A stretch of DNA of 6,970 bases from the NCBI GenBank assembly GCA_002348265.1, contig DEAT01000029.1, positions 1 through 6,970 of the forward strand. Direction: 5' to 3'. This document shows, piece by piece, positions 1-6,574 of this stretch. The notes under the pieces were generated by a model. The model saw nothing but the letters and a program-made list of their open reading frames with translations, did not search any database and was not told where the DNA came from. The DNA is from Gemmatimonadales bacterium UBA2975. Its GTDB lineage: Bacteria > Gemmatimonadota > Gemmatimonadetes > Longimicrobiales > Gaopeijiaceae. A program made the translations under genes and the position numbers. Positions within the stretch are counted from its first letter, which is position 1. The number at the start of each line of letters is the position of its first letter.

Positions 1-411
1 ATTCGGGTCGAGGTGCTTCCCCGATTCTCCCTCGCCGACTCTGACCCAGACGAAGGTAGCTTTGTGTTCTCATACACGATCAATATGGAGAACGAAGGTG
101 AGGCTGCGGCGCAGCTACTCTTTAGGCACTGGCGAATCCACGATGCGGTTGGTGAGGATTCTCTAGTCGATGGTGAGGGCGTTGTCGGAGAACAGCCAAT
201 ATTGGAGCCCGGCGAGTCTCATGAGTACCAGAGCTACTGCGTTTTGCGTTCCCCTGCGGGTTTTATGGAGGGGCATTACACCTTTGTGCGTGACGACGGC
301 AAGGAGTTCAGGGTAGAAGTGCCGCGCTTTCAACTGAATGGTCCCCTGGTCATTCCCACGTTGACCATCGGTTCTGGCGACAAGGATGAAGAGCCACCCG
401 TTCTTCACTGA
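1..411 (+). CDS. apaG: ApaG domain protein (DUF525), 5'-truncated by window edge
   Basis: The reading frame is open from base 1 to a TGA at 409-411, giving 136 visible residues. The family signature is clear: SDPDEG near visible residues 14-19, a Phe-x-Tyr-Thr-Ile strand, the RHW motif (42-44), the glycine-rich GEGVVGEQP (58-66) and the LEPGESHEY stretch after it. ApaG proteins are about 125 residues with an immunoglobulin/fibronectin-III-like beta fold. They have been linked to Co2+/Mg2+ resistance and Ap4A levels in enterobacteria, but their biochemical role is unsettled. A GTG at 13 could be read as a start, but the conserved first strand (IRVEVLPRF) begins before it, so the true start lies upstream of the window. 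The C-terminal tail after LNGP is longer than usual and ends acidic, then EPPVLH. The family call is firm; the physiological role is not shown by the context. Confidence 0.93.
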   Translation: MRVEVLPRFSLADSDPDEGSFVFSYTINMENEGEAAAQLLFRHWRIHDAVGEDSLVDGEGVVGEQPILEPGESHEYQSYCVLRSPAGFMEGHYTFVRDDGKEFRVEVPRFQLNGPLVIPTLTIGSGDKDEEPPVLH

Positions 412-474
412 GGACACCGGCACCGTTAGACTACGCGGATTTTCGGATTCTCAGAGATAGTCGAGCTACTAACT

Positions 475-675
475 GTGAACGATTCTGTTGCCATCGACGC
501 GAAGCGCATTCTTCTCCGATACGGGGCGCCGATTTCTGTTCTTGATTCAGTATCGCAGACACATCGCATCGAGTTCGCTCGGGAAGTAGCAAAGACGGCC
601 CTGCCAGAGCGTCAAGCTCGCCTTCGCGAGCTGCTGATCGAAAACGACTATATCGTCATCGAAGAAGACGATTAA
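475..675 (+). CDS. small hypothetical protein (66 aa), acidic C-terminus
   Basis: This short ORF runs from a GTG start to TAA and is not a family I recognise. The predicted protein looks mostly helical: residues around 4-15 and 25-55 are rich in Ala, Arg, Glu and Leu, and the chain ends in a strongly acidic IVIEEDD tail. There is no signal peptide, membrane segment or cysteine. It follows apaG by 63 bp on the same strand and could be co-transcribed with it. It converges on the large minus-strand gene, with 21 bp between the stops. The frame is closed upstream by a TAG at 427-429, so GTG 475 is the only common start giving this length. No good Shine-Dalgarno sequence is visible; GAGATAG at 454-460 is at best weak. 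Third positions are G/C-rich in a coding-like way, but the ORF is short enough that chance cannot be excluded. Confidence 0.55.
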   Translation: MNDSVAIDAKRILLRYGAPISVLDSVSQTHRIEFAREVAKTALPERQARLRELLIENDYIVIEEDD

Positions 676-696
676 CACCCATAAGCCTTAGGTCGG

Positions 697-2448
697 TTAT
701 CCGGTGACGATCGTCATCGTTCGAGTGCTGTCTAGAGGTAGCTGAATAGGGACCACAGTCTGCGTGCTTACTCTTTTAAGGTTCAGCTCAGCAGTGTTTC
801 CATCCACTAGCACTTTTTGGACGGTCCCCCTGATCAATGGTTCGAATATGATCAGGGGAGGAATTCCTACCCGTTCGGGTTTCAGGGTGAAGTTGATCTG
901 CTTGCGCTCCCGCTGGTAGGCCACGCTTACCTCACCATCCCCGATCTGGACACCCGTGACTTCAAAAGACACGAGATGGGAAGGAATTCTAGGGGCGATG
1001 CGTAGTCGTCCGAGCGGCGCGTCCGGAGCTAGTCCTAAAAGCCCATGGGCTAAGGCCAACAATAATTCGGCTGTAAGGCTTTCCCCGTAATCTTGAATCT
1101 GACTATGAGGATTGGATGGGATTGTCTCCCAGGTAGCGGGCCCTTCTGGCCCCTGGTTTAGACCCTCATCGAGGAGAAGTCGCCAATCCCTCCAAGCACG
1201 GTCCGGGTCCAAACGGAATAGTTCGGCTGATCGCCGGGCTCTCGATAACCGGTCGTCGAACGAGGATGGCGGATGACCTGGATTCCCCGTCAGGAGATTT
1301 TTCAGCCATGATGTGTAAGTTGCCTCTCTGGTCGGACTACCTGGCAGGTTCGATGCGGTTCTAGCCATAGGTAGGCGAGTCGCCCGAGGGCTAGAAGGTG
1401 TTGTCGGATTTGGGTCAGGGGAGACAAGACTCATTTTTCGGAGGGAGTCTAGAACTTCTTCTGTCGCTCCGTAGTGAAGTGCGTCAGCTAGGTTGCCAGC
1501 AGCTAGTGGCAATAAGTCGGACTCGATTGTGCCTAGCTCATCTAGAATGCGTTCAGCGAAGGTTGCGGAGACCTTGGTGTCTCCAGTGGTCAAGCCCAAT
1601 CTCGCCGCTAGCAGACCCGCCGCAACAAAGTTTTTGTTCTTTAGGTGGCTTAAAGCTCTAGTCGCGACGTTGGTGTGTCCGAGGGCTACGGCCGCCAGTC
1701 CAAGATTCAGGGCTGCCGAAGAATGTTTCGAAACCAGACCAAATGTGCGTGCGAGGGCCCACGTCACTCCCTCATCTACATCCGTGATCCCGGTATTTAG
1801 GCGAAGAGCGCCGACCGGTCCCTCTGCTGCTCGTAGTGCATGCCCCTCCATGTGTGATGCCGCTCGCATGGCAGCTTCGGCTTCTCCGGGATTTCCAAAG
1901 GCTAAGGCCAGCGCATGGGTCTCAGCGTCTGCCAGTTTTATACATAGATCGACCGCTCCTCCGGCTGCTTTGATCTGGATCTCTGTGGGAGCAGGCTCGA
2001 TCTGAAATTGAGCCAACTCTCCCTGGGTACGAATGGTCACTGTATCTTCACTATGCTCCACCTCTGGAGCCACAGTCGAGGTCGCAAGCTCAAGGCGGAT
2101 GCGGCTAGCGCGTGTAGAAGACCCGGAGAGTTGCCATATCAGCATCGGGAGGGTCCGGGATGCGATGAGTGCTTCGGATGTCGCACCCTCACTACTTACA
2201 AAGTCTCTTCGGGCGACTCCGGGGTATAGGACTAGATTCGCTGCGCGTCCTAGATTCGGCGCCTGAAGACTGACAGTAAAGCTTGCTTGACCTTCTTCGT
2301 CGCAAAGGAGGGCCTCTCCACCGCACCTTGTCTGACGTCCCGCCAAGCGTATGCGGGCTCCTTCGAGCAAGAACGGCTTGGGAAGCGCGCGTTGTGCGAT
2401 GCAGAGGCCCGGAAGAGCAGGGTCGAGTGGGGGTATCGAAAGCTTCAT
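697..2448 (-). CDS. hypothetical protein with six-hairpin glycosidase-like C-terminal half (583 aa)
   Basis: This long minus-strand gene (ATG at 2448-2446, TAA at 699-697) has no obvious signal peptide. Residues 1-200 look beta-rich, in the manner of the N-terminal sandwich domains of some glycoside hydrolases. Residues 220-340 form repeated Ala/Leu-rich helices (DEGVTWALAR, AALNLGLAAVALG, LAARLGLTTGD), as in (alpha/alpha)6 barrels. A Pro/Ser/Thr-rich linker spans about 343-372. Residues 455-510 (GESLTAELLLALAHGLLGL, then RLRIAPRIPSHL and VTGVQIGDGEVSVAY) resemble the barrel end and closing beta domain of GH15/GH63/GH65-like and amylo-glucosidase-like proteins. I cannot point to a convincing pair of catalytic carboxylates, so it may be a degenerate or non-catalytic relative. 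No Shine-Dalgarno is evident before the ATG. It is divergent from the amidohydrolase gene and convergent with the small ORF. The coding call is strong; the fold is an inference from motif style. Confidence 0.8.
   Translation of the reverse strand: MKLSIPPLDPALPGLCIAQRALPKPFLLEGARIRLAGRQTRCGGEALLCDEEGQASFTVSLQAPNLGRAANLVLYPGVARRDFVSSEGATSEALIASRTLPMLIWQLSGSSTRASRIRLELATSTVAPEVEHSEDTVTIRTQGELAQFQIEPAPTEIQIKAAGGAVDLCIKLADAETHALALAFGNPGEAEAAMRAASHMEGHALRAAEGPVGALRLNTGITDVDEGVTWALARTFGLVSKHSSAALNLGLAAVALGHTNVATRALSHLKNKNFVAAGLLAARLGLTTGDTKVSATFAERILDELGTIESDLLPLAAGNLADALHYGATEEVLDSLRKMSLVSPDPNPTTPSSPRATRLPMARTASNLPGSPTREATYTSWLKNLLTGNPGHPPSSFDDRLSRARRSAELFRLDPDRAWRDWRLLLDEGLNQGPEGPATWETIPSNPHSQIQDYGESLTAELLLALAHGLLGLAPDAPLGRLRIAPRIPSHLVSFEVTGVQIGDGEVSVAYQRERKQINFTLKPERVGIPPLIIFEPLIRGTVQKVLVDGNTAELNLKRVSTQTVVPIQLPLDSTRTMTIVTG
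827..880. repeat. cluster of three adjacent inverted repeats inside the glycosidase-like gene
   Basis: Three self-complementary elements lie end to end. A perfect 10-bp stem (827-836 with 849-858) encloses a 12-base loop. A perfect 10-bp palindrome AGGAATTCCT follows at 859-868. A 5-bp stem, ACCCG/CGGGT, sits at 869-873 and 876-880 with a TT loop. The GGGG at 855-858 can pair with CCCC at 827-830, or three of its bases with CCC at 870-872, so two folds compete. No U-tract follows on either strand, so this is not a standard intrinsic terminator. On the minus strand it encodes the PLIIFEPLIR stretch, so it may simply reflect codon choice. Confidence 0.5.
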
Positions 2449-2655
2449 TAAAATCGATGTAGAGATGACCGCAGAATTCGTCTTGAAGGCTTTGTTTCCC
2501 CGAACAGAAGTAACCTAGACCAATCTATGAGATCTGGGTCGGTCATCCGGCTGATCTCGTCCTTCTCGAGGTTTTGCGATTCGCTTTGGGCATGGTCCTG
2601 GGAGTACGTTACCATCGAATGACATTACAAAATCTCCCTCATCTACTCTTGGCCC
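2449..2655. promoter_or_regulatory. divergent intergenic region between glycosidase-like and amidohydrolase genes
   Basis: These 207 bp separate two genes read away from each other, so promoters for both must lie here or inside the coding ends. I see no convincing -35/-10 pair for either direction and no Shine-Dalgarno before the ATG at 2656. An imperfect inverted repeat pairs 2527-2534 with 2553-2560 (8 bp including one G-T wobble, 18-base loop) and could be an operator. Its loop holds GGTCGGTCATCCGG (2537-2550), which recurs with one mismatch at 691-704, beyond the other end of the minus-strand gene. No ORF of note lies in the gap. Confidence 0.4.
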
Positions 2656-4251
2656 ATGACCTGCACCTACCGTAATCCAGGATTGCTATTGTCATCTATC
2701 TTCGCAGTCGGATTAGTCTTCGCGCCAGTCGAAGCGCAGGACAGGATAACTGTAATAGAGAATGGACGTGTGCTTGATGGGTCAGGAAATCCATGGAAGT
2801 ATGCCAACGTTGCGATACAGGGAGATCGAATTGTCCGGATTGGAGATACCGAGGACCTGAGACCGGACCGGGTCATCGACGCGAGTGGGCTTTACGTGAC
2901 GCCGGGTTTTATTGATGTACACTCTCACGCCGGATCAGCTTTGGCTTCTCCTTGGCTTGGGCTGAAACACGCAGAGCCGCTGCTGGCTATGGGTTTGACC
3001 ACCGTATTCGTGAATCCTGATGGAGGGGGCCCAGTAGACCAGGCTGCACAACGGGAAATGCTCCTAGCCGAGGGGTTAGGCGTGAATGTGGCTCAGTTGG
3101 TACCTCACGGGTCGATCCGCAGGGAGGTGATAGGCAGTGAAGATCGGCATGCTTCGGAAGCGGAGATGGAGCGTATGCGCTCTCTCGTAATAGCTGGTAT
3201 GGAGCAGGGAGCGTGGGGTATGTCATCCGGTACATTCTATGTGCCTGGCAGTTATGCGCCTCCTGAGGAGATAGAAGAGCTAGCCAGGGATGTAGCCCGT
3301 TACGACGGGACCTACACCAGCCACTACAGAGACGAGTCCACGTACAGCGTCGGACTGATTGCAGCGGTCGATGAGGTCATCAATGTAGGTAGGGTTGCAG
3401 AGCTTCCAGTTGTTCTAACTCACGTGAAGGCACTAGGCCCTCTTGTGTGGGGATTCGGGAGGGCAATCGTCAGTCGAGTGGATCGGGCTCGTGAAGAGGG
3501 GATCCAGGTTTTTGCGGATCAATATCCATATACCGCGTCGGCAACTGGTCTGGAGGCAGCTCTTCTGCCGCGCTGGTCACAGGCGGGTGGACGTGACGCC
3601 TTGCTCACTCGGATGGCTGATTCGGAAACAATGGCCCGTATACGCGAGGGTATGGAGGCAGGGTTGGAACGCAGGGGGGGAGCAGATCGGATTCAGTTTC
3701 GCCGGTACGAGCCTGACTCAACGATCGAAGGTCGTCTACTTAGTGAACTAGCGGAAGAAAAGGGACAGGATCCGATTGATACGGCGGTCGAGCTGATCAG
3801 AGGTGGTGGTGTGAGCATCGTTTCATACAACATGCACGATGATGATGTGGAGACGCTTATGGTCCAGCCGTGGACGATCACATCGTCGGACGGAGGACTC
3901 GTCCAGATGGGAGAAGGTGTTCCGCATCCCCGTACTTATGGAGCATTTGCTCGCAAGTTGCGCCTGTACGTCAAAGAAAAAGGTACGGTCGGCCTAGCTC
4001 ACGCGATTCGGAGCATGACTTCTTTGCCGGCGGCGGTTTTCCGAATGCCGGAGAGGGGAATGCTTAAGGTGGGATCTATTGCGGACATAGTACTATTTGA
4101 TCTGGAGAAGGTCCGTGATGTGGCGGAGTACACGGATCCCCACCACTACTCAGAGGGCATGGTTCACGTATTTGTGAACGGAGTGCCCGTTGTTTCGGAC
4201 GGGACTTTTACGGGTCAGCGTCCGGGCCGTGTCCTGCGTAAGGGGCATTAG
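2656..4251 (+). CDS. secreted N-acyl-D-amino-acid deacylase family amidohydrolase (531 aa)
   Basis: This is a metal-dependent amidohydrolase of the D-aminoacylase type (COG3653-like), a family that hydrolyses N-acyl-D-amino acids and related amides. Residues 1-27 form a Sec signal peptide: a hydrophobic run from about 10 to 24, with likely cleavage after VEA before Gln28. The mature enzyme therefore probably acts in the periplasm. The order of motifs fits the family: VTPGFIDVHSHAG (81-93) with metal ligands His89 and His91, THVKALG (255-261) with His256, SHYRDES (222-228) with His223, ITSSDGG (408-414) with probable catalytic Asp412, HPRTYG (424-429), and SIADIVLFD near the end. The usual cysteine of the Asn-Cys-Gly loop is replaced by NPDG (120-123). 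Length is normal for the family. The DHS-like gene follows 32 bp downstream, suggesting an operon. The true substrate cannot be read from sequence; a dipeptidase or other amidase role is possible. Confidence 0.9.
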   Translation: MTCTYRNPGLLLSSIFAVGLVFAPVEAQDRITVIENGRVLDGSGNPWKYANVAIQGDRIVRIGDTEDLRPDRVIDASGLYVTPGFIDVHSHAGSALASPWLGLKHAEPLLAMGLTTVFVNPDGGGPVDQAAQREMLLAEGLGVNVAQLVPHGSIRREVIGSEDRHASEAEMERMRSLVIAGMEQGAWGMSSGTFYVPGSYAPPEEIEELARDVARYDGTYTSHYRDESTYSVGLIAAVDEVINVGRVAELPVVLTHVKALGPLVWGFGRAIVSRVDRAREEGIQVFADQYPYTASATGLEAALLPRWSQAGGRDALLTRMADSETMARIREGMEAGLERRGGADRIQFRRYEPDSTIEGRLLSELAEEKGQDPIDTAVELIRGGGVSIVSYNMHDDDVETLMVQPWTITSSDGGLVQMGEGVPHPRTYGAFARKLRLYVKEKGTVGLAHAIRSMTSLPAAVFRMPERGMLKVGSIADIVLFDLEKVRDVAEYTDPHHYSEGMVHVFVNGVPVVSDGTFTGQRPGRVLRKGH

Positions 4252-4274
4252 TCCAGGTCAATTATCGGGTACAT

Positions 4275-4283
4275 AGAGGGGGA
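4275..4283 (+). promoter_or_regulatory. Shine-Dalgarno-like purine run before the DHS-like gene
   Basis: AGAGGGGGA lies directly before the ATG at 4284. If the GAGG at 4276-4279 pairs with 16S rRNA, the spacing to ATG is 4 bases, which is short. A TTG at 4290 would be better spaced, but the family's N-terminal pattern (I-x-D-F, then HY-x-HFNA) argues for including the residues from ATG 4284. It is the only clear ribosome-binding site among the plus-strand genes. Confidence 0.5.
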
Positions 4284-5264
4284 ATGCAGTTGGGTGCCAT
4301 TCGAGATTTTATGTCGACGCACTATTTGCACTTCAACGCGCGGGAGCTCGTAGAAGCTGCAAAGGCTTATGAAGCACATATAGAGAAAGGCGGGAAGATG
4401 CTTGTGGCAATTGCGGGAGCGATGTCCACCGGTGAATTAGGGATCTCGCTCGCTCGTATGATTCGGGCTGGCAAGGTGCACGCGATCTCGTGCACTGGAG
4501 CGAATCTGGAGGAGGATGTTTTTAATCTGGTTGCTGGACGAGAATACGAGATAATCTCATCATGGCGTGACCTCTCGGCCACAGACGATCTTCGTTTGTG
4601 CGAAAAAGGTATGAATCGAGTGACGGACACATGTATCCCAGAGACCGTGATGCGTCACATAGAGGGGTGTCTTCTTGAAGCCTGGAAACGTGCGTCTGCG
4701 ATGGGGGAACGTAAGCTACCCTCTGAGTTCATGTTCGAGATTCTTGGTGACCCCGAGCTGAGGAGGCACTTCCACGATGGAACGACAAATTCGTGGCTGC
4801 TGGCCGCTAAGGAGTCTGGAGTTCCGGTATACGTGCCCGGATGGGAGGACTCTACGACGGGTAACATATTCACCGCTAGCGTCATGCTGGGAAATCTGCC
4901 CGACCATTCATGTGTTAAGTCTGGGACAGAGCAGTTTCAGTCTTTAATCGAATGGTACGAGGAGAGCCACGGCGCCGGTGAGACTCCGTCTGTTGGTTTT
5001 TTTCAGGTGGGTGGAGGGATCGCTGGGGACTTCGCGATTTGCGCGGTGCCATGCATCATCCAAGACCTCCGTCGCGAGGTTCCGCATTGGGACTATTTCT
5101 GTCAGGTCACTGATGCGAGGCCGTCTTATGGCGGTTACTCGGGAGCGTCCGCGAATGAGAAGATCTCATGGGGAAAACTACTACCTACGGCACCTAGATT
5201 TGAGATTAATTCAGATGCGACGATAGTCACTCCGTTGATCTTCTCATGGGTATTAGGTGACTAA
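4284..5264 (+). CDS. deoxyhypusine synthase family protein (bacterial DHS-like, 326 aa)
   Basis: The protein aligns along its length with the deoxyhypusine synthase family: HYLHFNA (13-19), AGAMSTGELGISLA (44-57), the NAD-site segment SCTGANLEED (69-78), NRVTDTCIPE (111-120), VPGWEDS (184-190), the glycine loop QVGGGIAGDF (241-250) and SGASANEKISWGKL (286-299). Lys298 in the WGK motif matches the lysine that forms the enzyme-imine intermediate in human DHS. The His-His pair after the glycine loop of the eukaryotic enzyme is absent. Classical DHS moves the aminobutyl group of spermidine to eIF5A, which bacteria lack. Some bacterial homologues are thought to transfer it to a diamine such as putrescine, giving homospermidine, and that is the favoured inference here. 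The protein is cytosolic, with no signal peptide. It probably shares a transcript with the amidohydrolase 32 bp upstream. The family call is firm; the reaction is inferred. Confidence 0.93.
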   Translation: MQLGAIRDFMSTHYLHFNARELVEAAKAYEAHIEKGGKMLVAIAGAMSTGELGISLARMIRAGKVHAISCTGANLEEDVFNLVAGREYEIISSWRDLSATDDLRLCEKGMNRVTDTCIPETVMRHIEGCLLEAWKRASAMGERKLPSEFMFEILGDPELRRHFHDGTTNSWLLAAKESGVPVYVPGWEDSTTGNIFTASVMLGNLPDHSCVKSGTEQFQSLIEWYEESHGAGETPSVGFFQVGGGIAGDFAICAVPCIIQDLRREVPHWDYFCQVTDARPSYGGYSGASANEKISWGKLLPTAPRFEINSDATIVTPLIFSWVLGD

Positions 5265-5509
5265 AAGCATTCTAGACCGTCCCCCGCCAAACCGGCTTTC
5301 TCGAAAGGTGACGATAAGCAGAGGTTGTCGTTCAACACGTGTCTCGATGCTAAATGAGTATTGGTTCGGCTCGTATGAGTTGGTCGCGTTCGGGTAAAGC
5401 TTTGACGCCGTTGCTTGCTGTTGACACTTGCGACCGCGATAATCCGGCCGTCCTCTGATCGTAAACGGACGCTCAAAACACGTCCGCTCTGGCACTAGCC
5501 CATTTGTCG
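5265..5509. other. intergenic region before the Wzz-type gene
   Basis: These 245 bp hold no credible gene; a minus-strand open frame crossing it has no recognisable domain and overlaps both neighbours. I find no hairpin followed by a T-run that would end the upstream operon. An 8-bp palindrome, ACACGTGT, lies at 5335-5342. The candidate promoter in its distal part is listed separately. Confidence 0.5.
5415..5443 (+). promoter_or_regulatory. candidate sigma70-type promoter for the Wzz-type gene
   Basis: A -10-like GATAAT (5438-5443, five of six matches to consensus) lies 17 bases after a -35-like TTGCTG (5415-5420, three of six). A perfect TTGACA follows at 5421-5426, but it is only 11 bases from the -10 box and so is badly spaced. 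Transcription would start near 5450, leaving a leader of about 60 bases before ATG 5510. The position in a 245-bp gap upstream of a plus-strand gene supports it; it is a match by eye only. Confidence 0.35.
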
Positions 5510-6574
5510 ATGTCTGACTTCGAAGCGCCAACGCCTGTTCGAACGACCACGGATGTCGAGATCTCTCTCTGGGAGATCATGGCGGTGCTCGTGCGGCGTC
5601 GGGGCATGGTCATGGTAGCTACTATGCTTGTGAGTGTAGCAGCAGGCGCTTACGCCCACCTTCAGCCGTTAACCTATACGACAAGAGCAGCGTTTCGTCC
5701 TCAGGGTTCCGAACAAGGAGCGAGCTCGCAGATGCTGGCGCTGGCTAACCAGTTTGGCGTGAATGTCGGGGGAGGGGCCGGTGAAGAGGCTAGTCCGGAG
5801 TTCTATCAGGAATTGCTGGGTTCCAGAGAAATTCTGACAAGCGTATCTGAAGAGCCCTTTACTGTCCCAGATGTGGGCAGTGTGATGCTGAAAGACCTGC
5901 TCAAGATCGAAGGGGGTAGTGAAGCACTCAGGGATGAACAAGTGCTTGAGTGGCTCGGGAAAGAAGCGGTTTCAGTAGCGACTAGTCGGGAGACTGGCAC
6001 AGTAACGATCTCTGTTAAGACGGAGTGGCCGGATTTGTCGGTGGCAATCGCGGCCGATTTGCTGGCCGAAGTGGCGCTCTTCAATATGGACACACGTCAG
6101 TCTCAAGCTGCGTCTGAGCGAGTGTTCATCGAAACCCGTGTAGCGGACGCTGAAGAAAAATTGGACGAGGCTGAGGCGTATCTGCGGTCATTCCTTGAAA
6201 CCAATCGTCAGTGGGAGAATTCACCGATGCTGATTTTTCAGCACGACGGTTTGCTGCGCGAAGTAGGGCTTCGCCAATCCGTACTTACGACGTTGGTTCA
6301 GTCATACGAGCAAGCCCGAATCGCCGAGGTTCGTGACACGCCCGTCATTACGGTATTGCAGAGCCCATTTTTCCCGGTGCAGAATGATCCTAGGCGACGT
6401 GTGTTTGTCACTCTGCTGGGGGCAATGGTCGGTGGCATGATAGGTATCATACTGGCGTTTCTTTCGGAGGCGTTTCGCCGACCCAGGAATGCTGATCCTG
6501 CGCGCGCGGATTTCGACGAGAGTTGGAACGCAGCGGTGAGTGCGATTCCTCTTTTGGGGGGCCGTAGGGACTAG
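5510..6574 (+). CDS. Wzz/chain-length-determinant domain protein (354 aa)
   Basis: This is a polysaccharide co-polymerase-like inner-membrane protein, a type that sets chain length or assists export of O-antigen, capsule or exopolysaccharide. The N-terminus (about 16-30) has the family's 'ISLWEIMAVLVRRR' pattern, followed by TM1 (about 33-51). The periplasmic part includes an alpha/beta region and long Glu/Ala-rich helices at about 200-232 and 245-273, probably coiled coil. A proline-containing SPFFPVQNDPRRR motif (285-297) precedes TM2 (about 298-318), the usual end of Wzz proteins. There is no C-terminal tyrosine-kinase domain; the chain stops about 35 residues after TM2. ATG 5510 is preferred over an in-frame TTG at 5504. 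No Shine-Dalgarno is evident. No glycosyltransferase, flippase or polymerase gene lies in the window, so the polymer it serves is unknown. Closely related GumC/Wzc-type lipopolysaccharide biosynthesis proteins are an alternative label. Confidence 0.87.
   Translation: MSDFEAPTPVRTTTDVEISLWEIMAVLVRRRGMVMVATMLVSVAAGAYAHLQPLTYTTRAAFRPQGSEQGASSQMLALANQFGVNVGGGAGEEASPEFYQELLGSREILTSVSEEPFTVPDVGSVMLKDLLKIEGGSEALRDEQVLEWLGKEAVSVATSRETGTVTISVKTEWPDLSVAIAADLLAEVALFNMDTRQSQAASERVFIETRVADAEEKLDEAEAYLRSFLETNRQWENSPMLIFQHDGLLREVGLRQSVLTTLVQSYEQARIAEVRDTPVITVLQSPFFPVQNDPRRRVFVTLLGAMVGGMIGIILAFLSEAFRRPRNADPARADFDESWNAAVSAIPLLGGRRD

Noticed and set aside
13..15. GTG as the start of apaG
   Set aside because: The conserved first beta strand of ApaG is encoded before it, and the frame is open to the window edge, so the real start is upstream.
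652..719. Possible bidirectional terminator between the convergent genes: ATCGTCATCG at 652-661 can pair with 702-711, and TGACGATCGTCA at 705-716 is a palindrome
   Set aside because: There is a 40-base loop and no T-run on either side; both copies lie in coding ends, so codon content explains them at least as well.
839..847. GGTTCGAAT resembling a tRNA T-loop
   Set aside because: No cloverleaf can be built around it; it is the loop of an inverted repeat inside a coding region.
1493..2005. 170-codon plus-strand open frame opposite the glycosidase-like gene
   Set aside because: Its product is a low-complexity Ala/Ser/Pro/Arg chain with no domain, and it lies wholly antisense to a gene with clear protein character.
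5421..5426. Perfect TTGACA as a -35 box
   Set aside because: The only good -10 box downstream (5438-5443) is 11 bases away, too close; nothing resembles a -10 at the correct distance.
5504..5506. TTG as the start of the Wzz-type gene
   Set aside because: An in-frame ATG lies six bases later with nothing conserved between them, and no ribosome-binding site favours the TTG.
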